The notes: generated by a model not told the origin, from the letters alone. 64,000 bases of DNA from Caulobacter sp. UNC279MFTsu5.1 (GCF_900114015.1 NZ_FORN01000028.1:1-64000), one strand, 5' to 3'; counted from the stretch's first letter, positions 20,850 to 29,965 are shown. Program-made: numbers and translations.

Positions 20850-22451
20850 TCAGCGCGGCGCCGGATAGAGGTCGAACAGGGCGCGGGTCACGCCGTTGGT
20901 CCAGCCGAAGCCGTCCTGCAGGGGATACTCGCCGCCGCCGCCCGCTTTGGCCTCCTCGACGTCGTACTTCTCCAGCATCTTGCCGCTGGCCTGGTATTCG
21001 CGGGCCACGGTGGCCAGCCAGCGCTGGCCGATGTCCCGGGCCAGGGCTTCATCGCCATAGCGGCGCAGGCCCGACACCGCCACCCATTGCAGCGGGGCCC
21101 AGCCGTTGGGGGTGTCCCACTGCTGGCCGGTCGAGACGGTGGTGGTGCGCAGGCCGCCGGGCGCCAGAAGCAGGGCGCGGGTGCTGGCCGCCACGGCCTT
21201 GGCCTGGTCCGGGCTCGCCGCCCCGACGAACAGCGGATAGAGGGTCGCGGCGCTGGGATGGTCCAGCCGCGTCCGCGCACGCCATTGGTAGTCCAGATAG
21301 AGGCCGCGCGGAGCGTCCCACAGCCAGGCGTCCATCGCCGCCTGGCGGGCCTTGGCGCGGCCGCTGAACTCGGCGACGCAGGGGGCGTCGGCCAGGTCGG
21401 CGCAGCCCTGGGCGATCGCCGTCTCCAGGCCGTACATCAGGGCGTTCAGGTCGACCGGGACGATCGACGTGGTCTGGATGGTCTTCAGGCTCTTGCCGTC
21501 GGCCATCCAGCGCGAGCTGAAGTCCCAACCACTTTCGGCGCCCGAGCGCAGGTCGCGGAAGACCTCGCCGGCAGGGCGGTTAGTGACCTCGCGGGCGGTC
21601 AGCACGTCTTCGCGGTAGGACTCGTCGCGCGGGGTGGCGCGGTCGTCGGCGTAGCGGTTGAGGATCGCGCCGTCGGGCAGGGCGACCACGCGGCGGTGCG
21701 CCTGGCCGGGCGCCACGGTCTTCTCGCCGTCCATCCAGAAGGCGTGTTCGCGGCGCATCAGGTCGACCCGAGCCTTGAACCGCGCCTTGTCGGTCTTGTC
21801 GGCCCCCTCTTTCTGGGCGAGGCCGACCATGGCGAAGTAGAACGGCGGCTGCGAGCGGCTGAGATAGTAGGTGCGCGTGCCGTTGGGGATGTGGCCGTAA
21901 CGGTCGATCAGCCCGCCGAAGTCGTCGACCATGTTTTCGACCGCGTCCCGGCGGCCGTCGGCGGCCAGGCCCAGCATCGTGAAATAGCTGTCCCAGTAGT
22001 ACATCTCGCGGAAACGCCCGCCGGGCACCACGAACGGCTTGTCCAGCGGCAGGGCGCTGTCGCCGTCCACGGCCTTGACGGGCGGGCGGGTGAGCACCGG
22101 CCACAGGGCGGCGACGTGGGCCTTCAGCGTGGTGCGGTCTTGGGACGGCGGGGGCGGGGGCGCGCTGTCCGGCACGACGAAGTTGGCGCGCACGAAGCGC
22201 TTCAGCTCGGCGTCGGTGAAGGCGGCGTGGGCGCGGTAGGCGGCCAGGATTTGGGCCGGCGGACGCTTGGGCGTGGCGTCGACGAAGGTCTTGCCGTCCG
22301 GGAACAGCCTGCGCATCTGCACCTGGTGGAACAGCGCGCCATAGGTGTCGGCGGGGGAGGGGACCTGGCTGGCCTGGGGCGTCTGGGCCAGGGCCGGGGA
22401 GGCAAGGCCTAGCCAGATTGCGGAGGCGAGCAGGGTGTTGCGACGTTTCAC
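20850..22451 (-). CDS. treA: Periplasmic trehalase (GH37)
   Basis: A 533-residue enzyme with a signal peptide ending at PALAQTP. It carries both GH37 signatures: PGGRFREMYYWDSYF (signature 1, around residue 140) and QWDTPNGWAP (signature 2, around 445), plus DESYREDV-type and ESGWDFSSRW motifs containing the catalytic aspartate, and the C-terminal EKYDVEEAKAGGGGEYPLQDGFGWTNGV. It hydrolyses trehalose to two glucose molecules in the periplasm. It follows the FecA-like receptor on the same strand, separated by a palindromic element and a hairpin, so cotranscription is doubtful. Trehalose uptake through the upstream receptor is a possible but untested link. Confidence 0.95.
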   Translation of the reverse strand: MKRRNTLLASAIWLGLASPALAQTPQASQVPSPADTYGALFHQVQMRRLFPDGKTFVDATPKRPPAQILAAYRAHAAFTDAELKRFVRANFVVPDSAPPPPPSQDRTTLKAHVAALWPVLTRPPVKAVDGDSALPLDKPFVVPGGRFREMYYWDSYFTMLGLAADGRRDAVENMVDDFGGLIDRYGHIPNGTRTYYLSRSQPPFYFAMVGLAQKEGADKTDKARFKARVDLMRREHAFWMDGEKTVAPGQAHRRVVALPDGAILNRYADDRATPRDESYREDVLTAREVTNRPAGEVFRDLRSGAESGWDFSSRWMADGKSLKTIQTTSIVPVDLNALMYGLETAIAQGCADLADAPCVAEFSGRAKARQAAMDAWLWDAPRGLYLDYQWRARTRLDHPSAATLYPLFVGAASPDQAKAVAASTRALLLAPGGLRTTTVSTGQQWDTPNGWAPLQWVAVSGLRRYGDEALARDIGQRWLATVAREYQASGKMLEKYDVEEAKAGGGGEYPLQDGFGWTNGVTRALFDLYPAPR

Positions 22452-22469
22452 GACGGTTCCTCCACATAT

Positions 22470-22596
22470 CCGCTCATCCCGGCGAAAGCCGGGATCCAGA
22501 TGGAATGGCTCAAAGGCTGTTTCCAGGATCGCCGAGCTCTTCCAATCAGCTACCCAGCTTTGGGATCTGGGTCCCGGCGTTCGCCGGGATGAGCGG
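22470..22596. repeat. Bipartite palindromic intergenic element, family B
   Basis: Arms 22470-22501 and 22565-22596 are inverted copies (30 of 32 positions identical), each with a hairpin core of the form CATCCCGGCGAAAGCCGGGAT. About 63 bases of unrelated sequence separate the arms. It lies between the receptor and trehalase genes. Confidence 0.8.
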
Positions 22597-22630
22597 TTCT
22601 AAAATCACCCGAGTTTCAAACGGCAAAAGC

Positions 22631-22661
22631 GCGGATCGGGTCCGTAGGGGACCCGATCCGC
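22631..22661 (-). terminator. Perfect 13-bp hairpin, probable terminator of the receptor gene
   Basis: GCGGATCGGGTCC and its exact complement surround a 5-base loop. On the minus strand it is followed by GCTTTTGC, a weak T-run. A second GC-rich hairpin lies at 22691-22716, nearer the receptor stop, so termination may be two-step. Confidence 0.65.
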
Positions 22662-22740
22662 TTGCAGGGAGGGTTGCTGGGGACAACCCGTCCGCCGGGC
22701 CGAAGCGGCCCCGGCGGATTCGGACCGGACTGGGGGCCGG

Positions 22741-25323
22741 TCAGAAGTTGTAGCCGACGCTGACCTTGAACGACCGGCCCAGGATTGGGCGGGCGTTGGC
22801 GCCGCTGGTCGATCGCGGGTCGCCCTCGGTCAGGCCGTGGCTGTCGGTGAGATTGTCGGCCGAGACCTGCACCGTGAAGTCGTTGACGTCGAAGATCGCG
22901 CCCAGGTCGACCTTGGTGTAGCCCTTCAGCACCTGGGTGTTGGCGTTGTCGGCGAAGCGGTCGTCCACCGCGCTGACCGTGCCGTAGAAGGTGGACTCCA
23001 CAGAACCCAGGGTCACGTCGTAGCTGGGGGTGAAGCGGATCATCCAGTCGGGCTGGCGCTGGGCGCTGTTGCCCTTGTTGCCCGGGATCGACGACTTGAC
23101 GATCTCGGTCTTCTGCCAGGTGCCGTTCAGGGCCAGCGACAGGCCGAAGTCCGAGCGCCAGCGGCCGTCCAGCTCGACGCCGTGGGCCTTGTTGCTGTTG
23201 CTTTCCTGGATCCCGCCGACGTCGGCGAACTTGGCGCCCTCGAACTTGTTGGCGAAGCCGGTGGCGTAGAGCTCGAACGGTCCGCTGCGCAGCTTGTAGC
23301 CCAGTTCGTACTGGTCGACCGACAGGGTGTCGGTCAGGCCTTCGCGGAAGTTGTCGAAGCTGGGGAACTTGTAGCCGCGCGAATAGCGGCCGAACACGCC
23401 CGAAACGGCGTTGAGGTCGTAGTTGACCCCGACCGTGTAGCTGGTCTTGCTGTTGCTGTAGTCGGTGGTGCGCAGGGCCAGGCCGTCGGGGAAGCCGGGG
23501 CCGTCGTCGACCACGTAGTCGGTCTGGAACCGCTCGCGGCGCACGCCCAGGTCGATGCGCAGCGGCTCGATCACCTGCCAGGAGTCGGCCAGGTACAGGG
23601 CGTCCACCCGCCCGTCGCCGGCCGAGGTCAGGCCGAACTTGAAGCAGCTGGACGTGCTGCCGGCCGCGGCCAGGTTGGCGCAGGTGACCGGAGCGGCCAG
23701 GTAGTCGCCATTGGCCTTGACCTGCATCGGCTCGACATTGCCCAGCGTCCAGAAGTCGTCGGACTTGAAGCTGGAAGCGTAGTAGCCGGCCGACAACTGG
23801 TGGGTCCCGAGGGTCTTGGCGATCGACAGGTCGTTGGTCACGGCCTTGATCTTCTTCTCGACGATCCAGGCGCCCCAGTTCTGGACGTAGTCGTTGGCGC
23901 CCAGGGTCGTTCCGCCACGCGTCTTGATGGCGCCGGGGACCACGGTGTTCAGGGCGGCCACCGTGATCGCCGCCCCGTCCGGCACCAGGCCGTAGGTGTC
24001 GGCGTCGCCGTCGGTCAGGCTGAAGCGGTCGCGCACCGTCCAGCCGTCGCCGAACTCGTGGTCGAAGCTGCCGCCGGCCACATAGCCCTTGAAGCCCCGG
24101 CCGTCGGCCAGATCGAAATTGCGGGTCGCGCCGGCGCCGTTGACCTGCAGGGTGTGGAAGCGGCTGGCGTTGCCCAGCTGGGTGTACTCGCCCTTGTCGA
24201 CGCCGGGCACGTTGATCGCGAACGGCAGGTACCAGGCGCCGTGGTCGTCGGTGTAGCGGGCGTAGAGGTTGATCTTGCCGCGCTCCATCCGCTTGGTGAT
24301 GTTGACCGTGAACTGCTGGCCGACCTCGCTGTCGAACTGGGTGTCGCGCACGCCCGGCGAGGTCGTCGCGTAGCCGCCGACCATGAAGTAGAGGTCGTCG
24401 CCCAGCTTGCCGCTGAGCAGGCCGTCGACGCGGCGCAGGTCGTAGTCGGAGGTCGACAGCTTGACCAGGCCATGGGTTTCCTCGCCGCCTTCCTTGAGCT
24501 GGAAGTTGGTGGTCAGGCCCGGCTGGCCGTTGGAGAAGATCGGGTTGGGACCGCCGCGCAGGGCCTCCATCCGCGAAATGGTCTCGTCGACCCGGAAGAT
24601 CGAGCTGTTCTCGAGGAACGACAGCGTCGAGGGCGGATAGATCGGCGAGCCCTGCAGCTGGATGGTCAGGAACTCGGCGTCGCCGGTGGCGGGGAAGCCG
24701 CGCACGAAGACGTTGGCGCCGGCCACCCCGCCCGAGGTCTCGACCCAGACGCCGGGCACCAGGGTCAGCAGCTCGGCGGTGCTCTTGGGCGAGGCCTTGG
24801 TGATGTCGTCGGCGTTGACGGTGGTGACCGCGAAGCTGGCGGCCAGCTTGTCGATGCCCTTGCCGCCGGGGGTGCCGACCACGATCAGCTCGTCGACCTG
24901 GGCGGGGGTTTCGGGTTCGGGCTCGACCGCCGTGGCGGGCTGGGCCTGGGTCTGGGCGCTGGTGGCCACCAGCAGGGTCTTGGCGCGGATGGCGTAGACG
25001 CCGCTGGCGGTGGGCTGGGCGCTGAGGCCGGCGCCGCTGAGCAGGCGCTTGAGCGCGGCCTCGGCGGTGTAGGAGCCCTGCAGGGCCGGGGCGCGCTTGC
25101 CGCGCACGCTGGCCTCGTCGAAGGCCACCTGCTGGCCGGACGCCTGGCCGAAGGCGCGCAGGGCGCCGCTCAGGTCCTGGGCGGGAATGTCGAAGCTGTA
25201 GGCGGCTCCCCGAGTCTGTTGGGAGAGCTGCTGGGCCTGGACCGCCGCGGGAGCGGCCAGCAGCATCAGGGCCGCGGCGGCGGTGGAGCTCCAGGCCAGG
25301 CGGCGGTCGAACGGTCTGCGCAT
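22741..25323 (-). CDS. FecA-like TonB-dependent receptor with STN signalling domain
   Basis: An 860-residue receptor: signal peptide (…LMLLAAPAAVQAQQ), then a secretin/TonB N-terminal (STN) domain at about 42-100 (SFDIPAQDLSGALRAFGQASGQQVAFDE…LKRLLSGAGL), the TonB-box region VDELIVVGTPGG, plug (KASPKSTAELLTLVPGVWVETSGGVAGANVFVRGFP… IFRVDETISRMEALRGGPNPIF), and a barrel ending in LGRSFKVSVGYNF. The STN domain contacts FecR, so ligand binding should signal to the sigma factor encoded upstream. ATG at 25323 follows GGGAGGG. Third gene of fecI-fecR-receptor, 58 bases after fecR. Its C-terminal GLTEGDPR segment closely matches the receptor at 47549-50347 (GLTEGNPR), so the two are paralogues. Neighbouring enzymes suggest a carbohydrate ligand rather than ferric citrate. 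Confidence 0.92.
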   Translation of the reverse strand: MRRPFDRRLAWSSTAAAALMLLAAPAAVQAQQLSQQTRGAAYSFDIPAQDLSGALRAFGQASGQQVAFDEASVRGKRAPALQGSYTAEAALKRLLSGAGLSAQPTASGVYAIRAKTLLVATSAQTQAQPATAVEPEPETPAQVDELIVVGTPGGKGIDKLAASFAVTTVNADDITKASPKSTAELLTLVPGVWVETSGGVAGANVFVRGFPATGDAEFLTIQLQGSPIYPPSTLSFLENSSIFRVDETISRMEALRGGPNPIFSNGQPGLTTNFQLKEGGEETHGLVKLSTSDYDLRRVDGLLSGKLGDDLYFMVGGYATTSPGVRDTQFDSEVGQQFTVNITKRMERGKINLYARYTDDHGAWYLPFAINVPGVDKGEYTQLGNASRFHTLQVNGAGATRNFDLADGRGFKGYVAGGSFDHEFGDGWTVRDRFSLTDGDADTYGLVPDGAAITVAALNTVVPGAIKTRGGTTLGANDYVQNWGAWIVEKKIKAVTNDLSIAKTLGTHQLSAGYYASSFKSDDFWTLGNVEPMQVKANGDYLAAPVTCANLAAAGSTSSCFKFGLTSAGDGRVDALYLADSWQVIEPLRIDLGVRRERFQTDYVVDDGPGFPDGLALRTTDYSNSKTSYTVGVNYDLNAVSGVFGRYSRGYKFPSFDNFREGLTDTLSVDQYELGYKLRSGPFELYATGFANKFEGAKFADVGGIQESNSNKAHGVELDGRWRSDFGLSLALNGTWQKTEIVKSSIPGNKGNSAQRQPDWMIRFTPSYDVTLGSVESTFYGTVSAVDDRFADNANTQVLKGYTKVDLGAIFDVNDFTVQVSADNLTDSHGLTEGDPRSTSGANARPILGRSFKVSVGYNF

Positions 25324-25381
25324 ATTTCTTCCCTCCCTGATGCGCCGACGTTGATTGCGGCGCTTTGGAAGGTGAGACGCC

Positions 25382-26461
25382 TCAGCTCGTCGAAGACACA
25401 CCGGCCGGCGTGGAATTTTTTTGGCCGTGGTCGATTTTCAGCACGGTCACGCCGTTGGCCGCAACCGCGTGGACCGGCAGGACGGCCGTCACCCCGTCGA
25501 TGAAGGCGCCGGTGTCGCCCGAGGTGAACACCCCGCTGATCCGCAGCTTGGCCACGCCCGGGTCGCCGATCCGCAGCTTGTCGCGGGCGTAGCGGTTCAC
25601 CCGCTCGACGGCCAGGTCCATGGGTTCGTCCTGGAACACCAGCTGGCCGTTCTCCCAGGCCTTGGCGCGGACCGGGTCCAGTTGGCTGACGACCGTGGCG
25701 TTGGTCCGGGTCGAGGTCACCAGTTCGTGGTCGGGGGTCAGCAGGCGGTCGGCGGGCGCGCCGTCGATCTGGACGGGCGCGGCCTTGTCGGCGCGGCCGG
25801 TCTTGTCGTCCAGCACCGCCACGTGGCCCTCGTACAGCACCACGCGCATCTGGCCGGTCAGGCGCTCGACGCTGAACACCGTGCCGGTGGCCACCACCAG
25901 CTTGTCGCCGGCCGCCACCGAGAACGGCCGCAGCGGATCCTTGGCGACCGAGAACTTGGCCCGGCCGCTGTCCAGCCACAGCCGGCGGCGGCCGTCCGAA
26001 TATTTCACCTTTAGCACCGTGGCGCTGTCGAGCGAGGCGCGCGAGCCGTCGGCCAGCTCGACGATCCGCCGCTCGCCCTCGGTGGTGCGGTAGACGTTGG
26101 GCAGGCTGGCCCGCCAGGCGGCTCCGGCCCCGACGGCCACGACCAGGCCCGCGGCCAGGCCGGCCCACAGCGCCCGGCGACGGCCGGGCCGGGCCCAGCG
26201 CCCGTGCTGGGCGCGGCGCAGGTCCTCGAGCGCCTCGCGGCGCAGCGTGATCAGGCCGGGGCTGGCGGCCTGTTCCTCGACGGCGCGCCAGGCGGCGACG
26301 GCGTCGTCCAGCAGGCCGCGATGGGCCGCGTCGGCCTCGAACCAGGCCTGGAGATCGGCTTGCTGCGCCGGGTCCAGGGCGCCGTCGGCCAGGCGCACGC
26401 ACCACAGGGCGGCCTGCTCGCGGGCGGCCTCCAGCCGATCGTCGGGAGAGATCGCGGTCAT
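25382..26461 (-). CDS. fecR: FecR-family anti-sigma/signal-relay protein
   Basis: A 359-residue inner-membrane protein: cytoplasmic N-terminal domain with the DUF4880-like ARE..ALWCVRLADGALDPAQQADLQAWFEADAAHR motif (W-rich, about 15-50), one TM helix at about 97-118 (ALWAGLAAGLVVAVGAGAAW), then the periplasmic FecR domain (RTTEGERRIVELADGSRASLDSATVLKV…GTVFSVERL…VVLYEGHVAVLD) and a C-terminal region that would meet the receptor STN domain (VERVNRYARDKLRIGDP, ISGVFTSGDTGAFIDGV). It holds the cognate FecI inactive or primes it until the receptor signals. Its ATG overlaps the fecI stop, giving translational coupling. Confidence 0.93.
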   Translation of the reverse strand: MTAISPDDRLEAAREQAALWCVRLADGALDPAQQADLQAWFEADAAHRGLLDDAVAAWRAVEEQAASPGLITLRREALEDLRRAQHGRWARPGRRRALWAGLAAGLVVAVGAGAAWRASLPNVYRTTEGERRIVELADGSRASLDSATVLKVKYSDGRRRLWLDSGRAKFSVAKDPLRPFSVAAGDKLVVATGTVFSVERLTGQMRVVLYEGHVAVLDDKTGRADKAAPVQIDGAPADRLLTPDHELVTSTRTNATVVSQLDPVRAKAWENGQLVFQDEPMDLAVERVNRYARDKLRIGDPGVAKLRISGVFTSGDTGAFIDGVTAVLPVHAVAANGVTVLKIDHGQKNSTPAGVSSTS

Positions 26462-26964
26462 TCGCCGGCCCTCACGCGTCGGGTCAGATGGGTCATGGCC
26501 TTGAGGATGTGCTTTTGCACCGCGCTGACGGAGACGCCGTACAGGGCGGCGAGTTCGGATTGCTTCATGCCTTCCAGACGGAACAGAAGAAAGATGGCCC
26601 GGGTGCGCTCGGGCAGCTCGCGCAGGGCGTCGGACACCTCGCCCAGGCTCTCGCGGCCCAGCAGCACGCGGGCGGGGTCCAGCGGCTCAAGGTCCAGGGC
26701 GCCGGTGTCGAGGCTGGCGCGGTAGTTGGCCCGCACCTTCTCGCGCCGACCCCGGTCGCGCAGCAGGTTGGCGGCCATCTGGAAGATGTAGGCGTCGGCG
26801 TTGTCGATCGAGCTGGCTTCCGCCGTGGCCAGCTTGGCGAACAGCTCCTGGGTCATGTCCTCGGCGTCGCCGTGGCTGGCGGCGCGGCGCATGAAGAACG
26901 CCATCAGCGCGGGCCGATAGCGCCGGTCGAGTCTGCTCAGGTCTGGCTCGGTCGCTGGCCGCAC
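26458..26964 (-). CDS. fecI: FecI-type ECF sigma factor
   Basis: A sigma-70 family factor of about 168 residues: region 2 (YRPALMAFFMRRAASHGDAEDMTQELFAKLA… AYIFQMAANLLRDRGRR) and region 4 (LRELPERTRAIFLLFRLEGMKQSELAALYGVSVSAVQKHILKAMTHL). The start is uncertain. GTG at 26964 gives MRPATEPDLSRLDRRY; TTG at 26976 is also in frame; further upstream the frame enters a 19-base tandem repeat and the divergent promoter. The factor should direct transcription of the receptor gene and perhaps the divergent deacetylase-esterase pair. No autoregulated promoter consensus is claimed. Confidence 0.9.
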   Translation of the reverse strand: MRPATEPDLSRLDRRYRPALMAFFMRRAASHGDAEDMTQELFAKLATAEASSIDNADAYIFQMAANLLRDRGRREKVRANYRASLDTGALDLEPLDPARVLLGRESLGEVSDALRELPERTRAIFLLFRLEGMKQSELAALYGVSVSAVQKHILKAMTHLTRRVRAGE

Positions 26965-26970
26965 GGTCCT

Positions 26971-27008
26971 GTCCAAGAGGGTCTGGCCTGTCCAAGAAGG
27001 TCTGGCGA
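26971..27008. repeat. Tandem 19-base direct repeat upstream of fecI
   Basis: Two adjacent units (26971-26989 and 26990-27008) match at 16 of 19 positions, core GTCCAAGARGGTCTGGC. The repeat overlaps possible upstream starts of fecI and lies in the fecI/deacetylase divergent region, so it may be a regulator site or simply a small duplication. Confidence 0.55.
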
Positions 27009-27126
27009 TTTTCCCAGGATGTATGACGCGCGTCGCGGAAAAACCCGCAGCGCGGCGCTTGAAGTTTTCGCGCGGCGTCGGGACGCGTGCGATCGGCCTT
27101 GCGGCGACGGCGAAGGACGGCATAGA

Positions 27127-27140
27127 TGGTACCGTTATCA
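27127..27140. promoter_or_regulatory. LacI-type operator candidate upstream of the deacetylase
   Basis: TGGTACCGTTATCA is an imperfect 14-base palindrome with a central CG, the shape of LacI-family operators. It shares TACCGYTA with the sites at 29955-29965 (reverse strand) and 30257-30270. It lies 29 bases before the deacetylase start. No LacI gene is in the window. Confidence 0.4.
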
Positions 27141-27168
27141 TTCGCCAAGGAATGAAACGGGAGGACGC

Positions 27169-28137
27169 ATGGGCATCGAGGGCCGCAGGAACGCGCGGGC
27201 GAGGCTTCGGGCGCGCTGGATCGCGCCGCTGGCCGTCGCCGCGACGATGGCGGGCGCCGCCCAGGCCGCCCAGGCCGCCCAGGCCGCCAAGTCGGTGAAG
27301 ATGGCCCTGACCTTCGACGACCTGCCCACCCACAGCGCCCTGCCGCCCGGCGTCAGCCGCATCGACGTGGCGGGCCGGCTGCTGGCCGCCTTCCACGACG
27401 CGGGGACGGGGCCGGTCTACGGCTTCGTCAACGGCGTGGGCGAGGAGCGCGAGCCGGATTCGGTGGGCGTGCTGTCGCTGTGGCGCGCCGCCGGCCATCC
27501 GCTGGCCAACCACGCCTGGTCGCACATGGACCTCAATACCCACAGCCTGGCCGACTGGGAGGCCGACCTAGTCCGCAACGAGCCGCTGCTGCAAAGGCAC
27601 ATGGCCGGCCAGGACTGGCGCTGGCTGCGCTATCCGTTTCTCAGCGAGGGCGGGACCCCGGAGAAGCACGTCGCCGCCCGCAAGATGCTCAAGGCCCGCG
27701 GCTACCGCATCGCCAGCGTGACCATGAGCTTTGGCGACTACGCCTGGAACGAACCCTACGCCCGCTGCATGGCCAAGGGCGACGCGGCGGCGGTGGCGAC
27801 GCTGGAGGTCAGCTACCTGAAGGCCGCCAAGGACAGCCTGGACTATTCGCGAAGCCTGTCGGCCACGCTGTACGGCCGCGACATCCCCTATGTGCTGCTG
27901 ATGCACGCCGGGGCCTTCGACGCCCGGATGGCGCCCCGCCTGCTGCAACTGTACCGCGACAACGGCGTCCGCTTCGTCAGCCTGGAGGAGGCCGAGCGCG
28001 ACAAGTTCTACGCGGCCGATTTCAAGACCGAGGCGACCAGCGTCCCGACCTCCCTGGAGGAGGCCATGAAGGCCAAGGGGCTGCCGGTCCCCAGGCTGGA
28101 CCTGCCTTTCGCCGATCTCGACAAGATGTGCCGATAA
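27169..28137 (+). CDS. Secreted polysaccharide deacetylase (NodB family)
   Basis: A 322-residue protein with a long signal peptide (about 1-40) whose end contains three copies of a 9-base GCCGCCCAG unit (AAQAAQAAQAA). The NodB fold shows motif 1 LTFDDLP (catalytic base D50, metal D51), motif 2 HAWSHMDLN (metal-binding H115 and H119), motif 3 RYPF with R near 150, and a C-terminal LLMHAGAFDARM motif carrying the catalytic histidine. Enzymes of this family remove N- or O-acetyl groups from chitin, peptidoglycan or other acetylated glycans. It starts an operon with the carboxylesterase (20 bases apart) and is divergent to fecI. The exact glycan is unknown. Confidence 0.87.
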   Translation: MGIEGRRNARARLRARWIAPLAVAATMAGAAQAAQAAQAAKSVKMALTFDDLPTHSALPPGVSRIDVAGRLLAAFHDAGTGPVYGFVNGVGEEREPDSVGVLSLWRAAGHPLANHAWSHMDLNTHSLADWEADLVRNEPLLQRHMAGQDWRWLRYPFLSEGGTPEKHVAARKMLKARGYRIASVTMSFGDYAWNEPYARCMAKGDAAAVATLEVSYLKAAKDSLDYSRSLSATLYGRDIPYVLLMHAGAFDARMAPRLLQLYRDNGVRFVSLEEAERDKFYAADFKTEATSVPTSLEEAMKAKGLPVPRLDLPFADLDKMCR

Positions 28138-28157
28138 ACCTTCGAGGAGAGCCGCCC

Positions 28158-29822
28158 ATGACGTCGTTTGCTCGAGAAACCGGCGTCGATCGCCGCCGCC
28201 TGCTGGTCGGAGGGGCGGCGGTCGCCGGCCTGCTGGCCGTTCCGACAGCGGCCTGCGCCGCCGAGGCGCCGTCCGAAGCGGTGGAGATCCAGATCGCCGA
28301 GGGGCGGCTGCGCGGCGTGCGGACCGGCGGGGTCGACGCCTACAAGGGCGTGCCTTATGGGGCCAGCGTCTCGGACGCCGGTCGCTTCAAGCCGGCCAGG
28401 CCGGTCGCGCCCTGGACCGGCGTGCTGGACGCCAGCCGCCTGGGGACGCCATCGCTGCAGGACCCGACCACCGTCTACGGCCTCAACGAGCCCGCGCCCG
28501 GCGAGGACTGCCTGGTGCTGAACGTCTGGACCCCGGCCGGCGGCGGAAAGGGCAGGCCGGTGATGTTTTACAGCCACGGCGGCGGCTACACGACCGGCTC
28601 GGGCGGCAGCACGTCCCAGGACGGCGCGATGCTGGCCCGCGAGCACGACGTGGTGGTGGTGGCCACCAACCACCGGCTGGGCGTGCTGGGCTATCTGTAC
28701 CTGGGCGAGCTGGGCGGGGCCGACTACGCCGGCTCGGGCAACCAGGGCCTGTCCGACATCGTGCTGGCCCTGAAATGGGTGCGGCGGAACATCGAAGCCT
28801 TCGGCGGCGATCCGGCCAACGTGACGATCTTCGGCGAGTCCGGCGGCGGGGCCAAGACCTCGTGCCTCTACGCCATGCCGTCGGTCGCGCCGCTGTTTTC
28901 CAAGGCGATCATCCAGAGCGGGCCGGTGGTGCGGATCTCGACCCCGGACGTGGCGGCCCAGACGACGCGAATGTTCTTGGCCGAGCTGGGCATCGCTCCG
29001 GCCGACTGGCGCAAGGTGCTGGACGTTCCGGCCCCCCAGGTCCTGGCCGCCCAGAAGGCGCTGAACGCCAAGGTCAGGGGCGACAGCGGCGGTTGGCGGG
29101 GCATCCAGTCGCTCAATCCGGGCTCGTACGGGCCGATCGTCGATGGCGGCCTGCTGCCGCATCACCCGTTTGATCCGGCCGCCCCGGCCAGCGCCGCCGA
29201 CAAGCCGCTGATGATCGGCTGGCTGGACAACGAGGCGGCGTTCTTCGCCTGGACGGGCAAGGACGTCGAGGCGTTCCGGCTGGACGAGGCGGGACTGAAG
29301 GCGCGGCTGGGGGGGCGGTTCGGCGACCAGACCCAGGCGCTGATCGACGCCTATCGCGCCGACCGCCCCGGCGCGACGCCCAGCGACATCTACCTGGCGG
29401 GGTCCAGCTACTACGCCATGGGCGCGGGCTCGGTGCTGGCCGCCGAGCGCAAGGCCGCCCAGGGCCGGGCCCCAGCCTATGTCTACAACATCGCCTACCG
29501 CTCGAACCGCAAGATGGACGGGACCGACATCGAGCTGGGGGCCATGCACGCCAGCGACATCCCTCTGGTGTTCAACACCGTCGCCTCGCCCGACACCCTG
29601 GCCGGCAGCCGGGCTGACCGCTTCGCGGCGGCGCGCAATGTCAGCGCCATGTGGGCCAATTTCGCCCGGACCGGACGGCCCAGCGCGCCGGGCCAGCCGG
29701 CCTGGCCCGCCTACGACCTGAAGACGCGGTCGACGATGGTGCTGGACGTGGCCTGCACGGTGGTTCCGGACCGGTTCGGGGGCGAGCGACGGGCCTGGGC
29801 GAAGGCGGACCCGGCGGGGTAG
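28158..29822 (+). CDS. Secreted type-B carboxylesterase
   Basis: A 554-residue alpha/beta hydrolase with a Tat-like N-terminus (DRRRLLVGGAAVAGLLAVPTAACA; a cysteine at the end could also be a lipobox). Family landmarks: YKGVPYG, EDCLVLNVWTP, the oxyanion hole HGGGYTTGSG, the nucleophile elbow FGESGGG with S228, acid E359 (WLDNEAAFF) and H464 in AMHASDIPLVF. The NQGLSDIVLALKWVRRNIEAFGGDPANVTIFG segment is diagnostic. It hydrolyses carboxylic esters, here probably acetyl or aromatic esters on sugars given the deacetylase upstream. A GC-rich hairpin (about 29866-29892) lies just downstream. Confidence 0.92.
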   Translation: MTSFARETGVDRRRLLVGGAAVAGLLAVPTAACAAEAPSEAVEIQIAEGRLRGVRTGGVDAYKGVPYGASVSDAGRFKPARPVAPWTGVLDASRLGTPSLQDPTTVYGLNEPAPGEDCLVLNVWTPAGGGKGRPVMFYSHGGGYTTGSGGSTSQDGAMLAREHDVVVVATNHRLGVLGYLYLGELGGADYAGSGNQGLSDIVLALKWVRRNIEAFGGDPANVTIFGESGGGAKTSCLYAMPSVAPLFSKAIIQSGPVVRISTPDVAAQTTRMFLAELGIAPADWRKVLDVPAPQVLAAQKALNAKVRGDSGGWRGIQSLNPGSYGPIVDGGLLPHHPFDPAAPASAADKPLMIGWLDNEAAFFAWTGKDVEAFRLDEAGLKARLGGRFGDQTQALIDAYRADRPGATPSDIYLAGSSYYAMGAGSVLAAERKAAQGRAPAYVYNIAYRSNRKMDGTDIELGAMHASDIPLVFNTVASPDTLAGSRADRFAAARNVSAMWANFARTGRPSAPGQPAWPAYDLKTRSTMVLDVACTVVPDRFGGERRAWAKADPAG

Positions 29823-29954
29823 GGGCGCCGTCGCTGCGGCGAGCTCGGAGCGACGCCCGAAAAACGGGGCCGACATCCGGGATGGCGGCCCCTGAAGTGG
29901 TCCACGGGCGGCTCGAGCAGGCGATTCAAGAGCGCCGGCTCTCAAAGCCGAAGA

Positions 29955-29965
29955 TAGCGGTAACA
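29955..29965 (-). promoter_or_regulatory. Operator-like half of an 11-base inverted pair
   Basis: TAGCGGTAACA is the exact reverse complement of TGTTACCGCTA at 30257-30267. With flanks it reads (minus strand) TGTTACCGCTATC, a LacI-like imperfect palindrome. The two sites are about 300 bases apart, a spacing compatible with looping. Confidence 0.45.
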
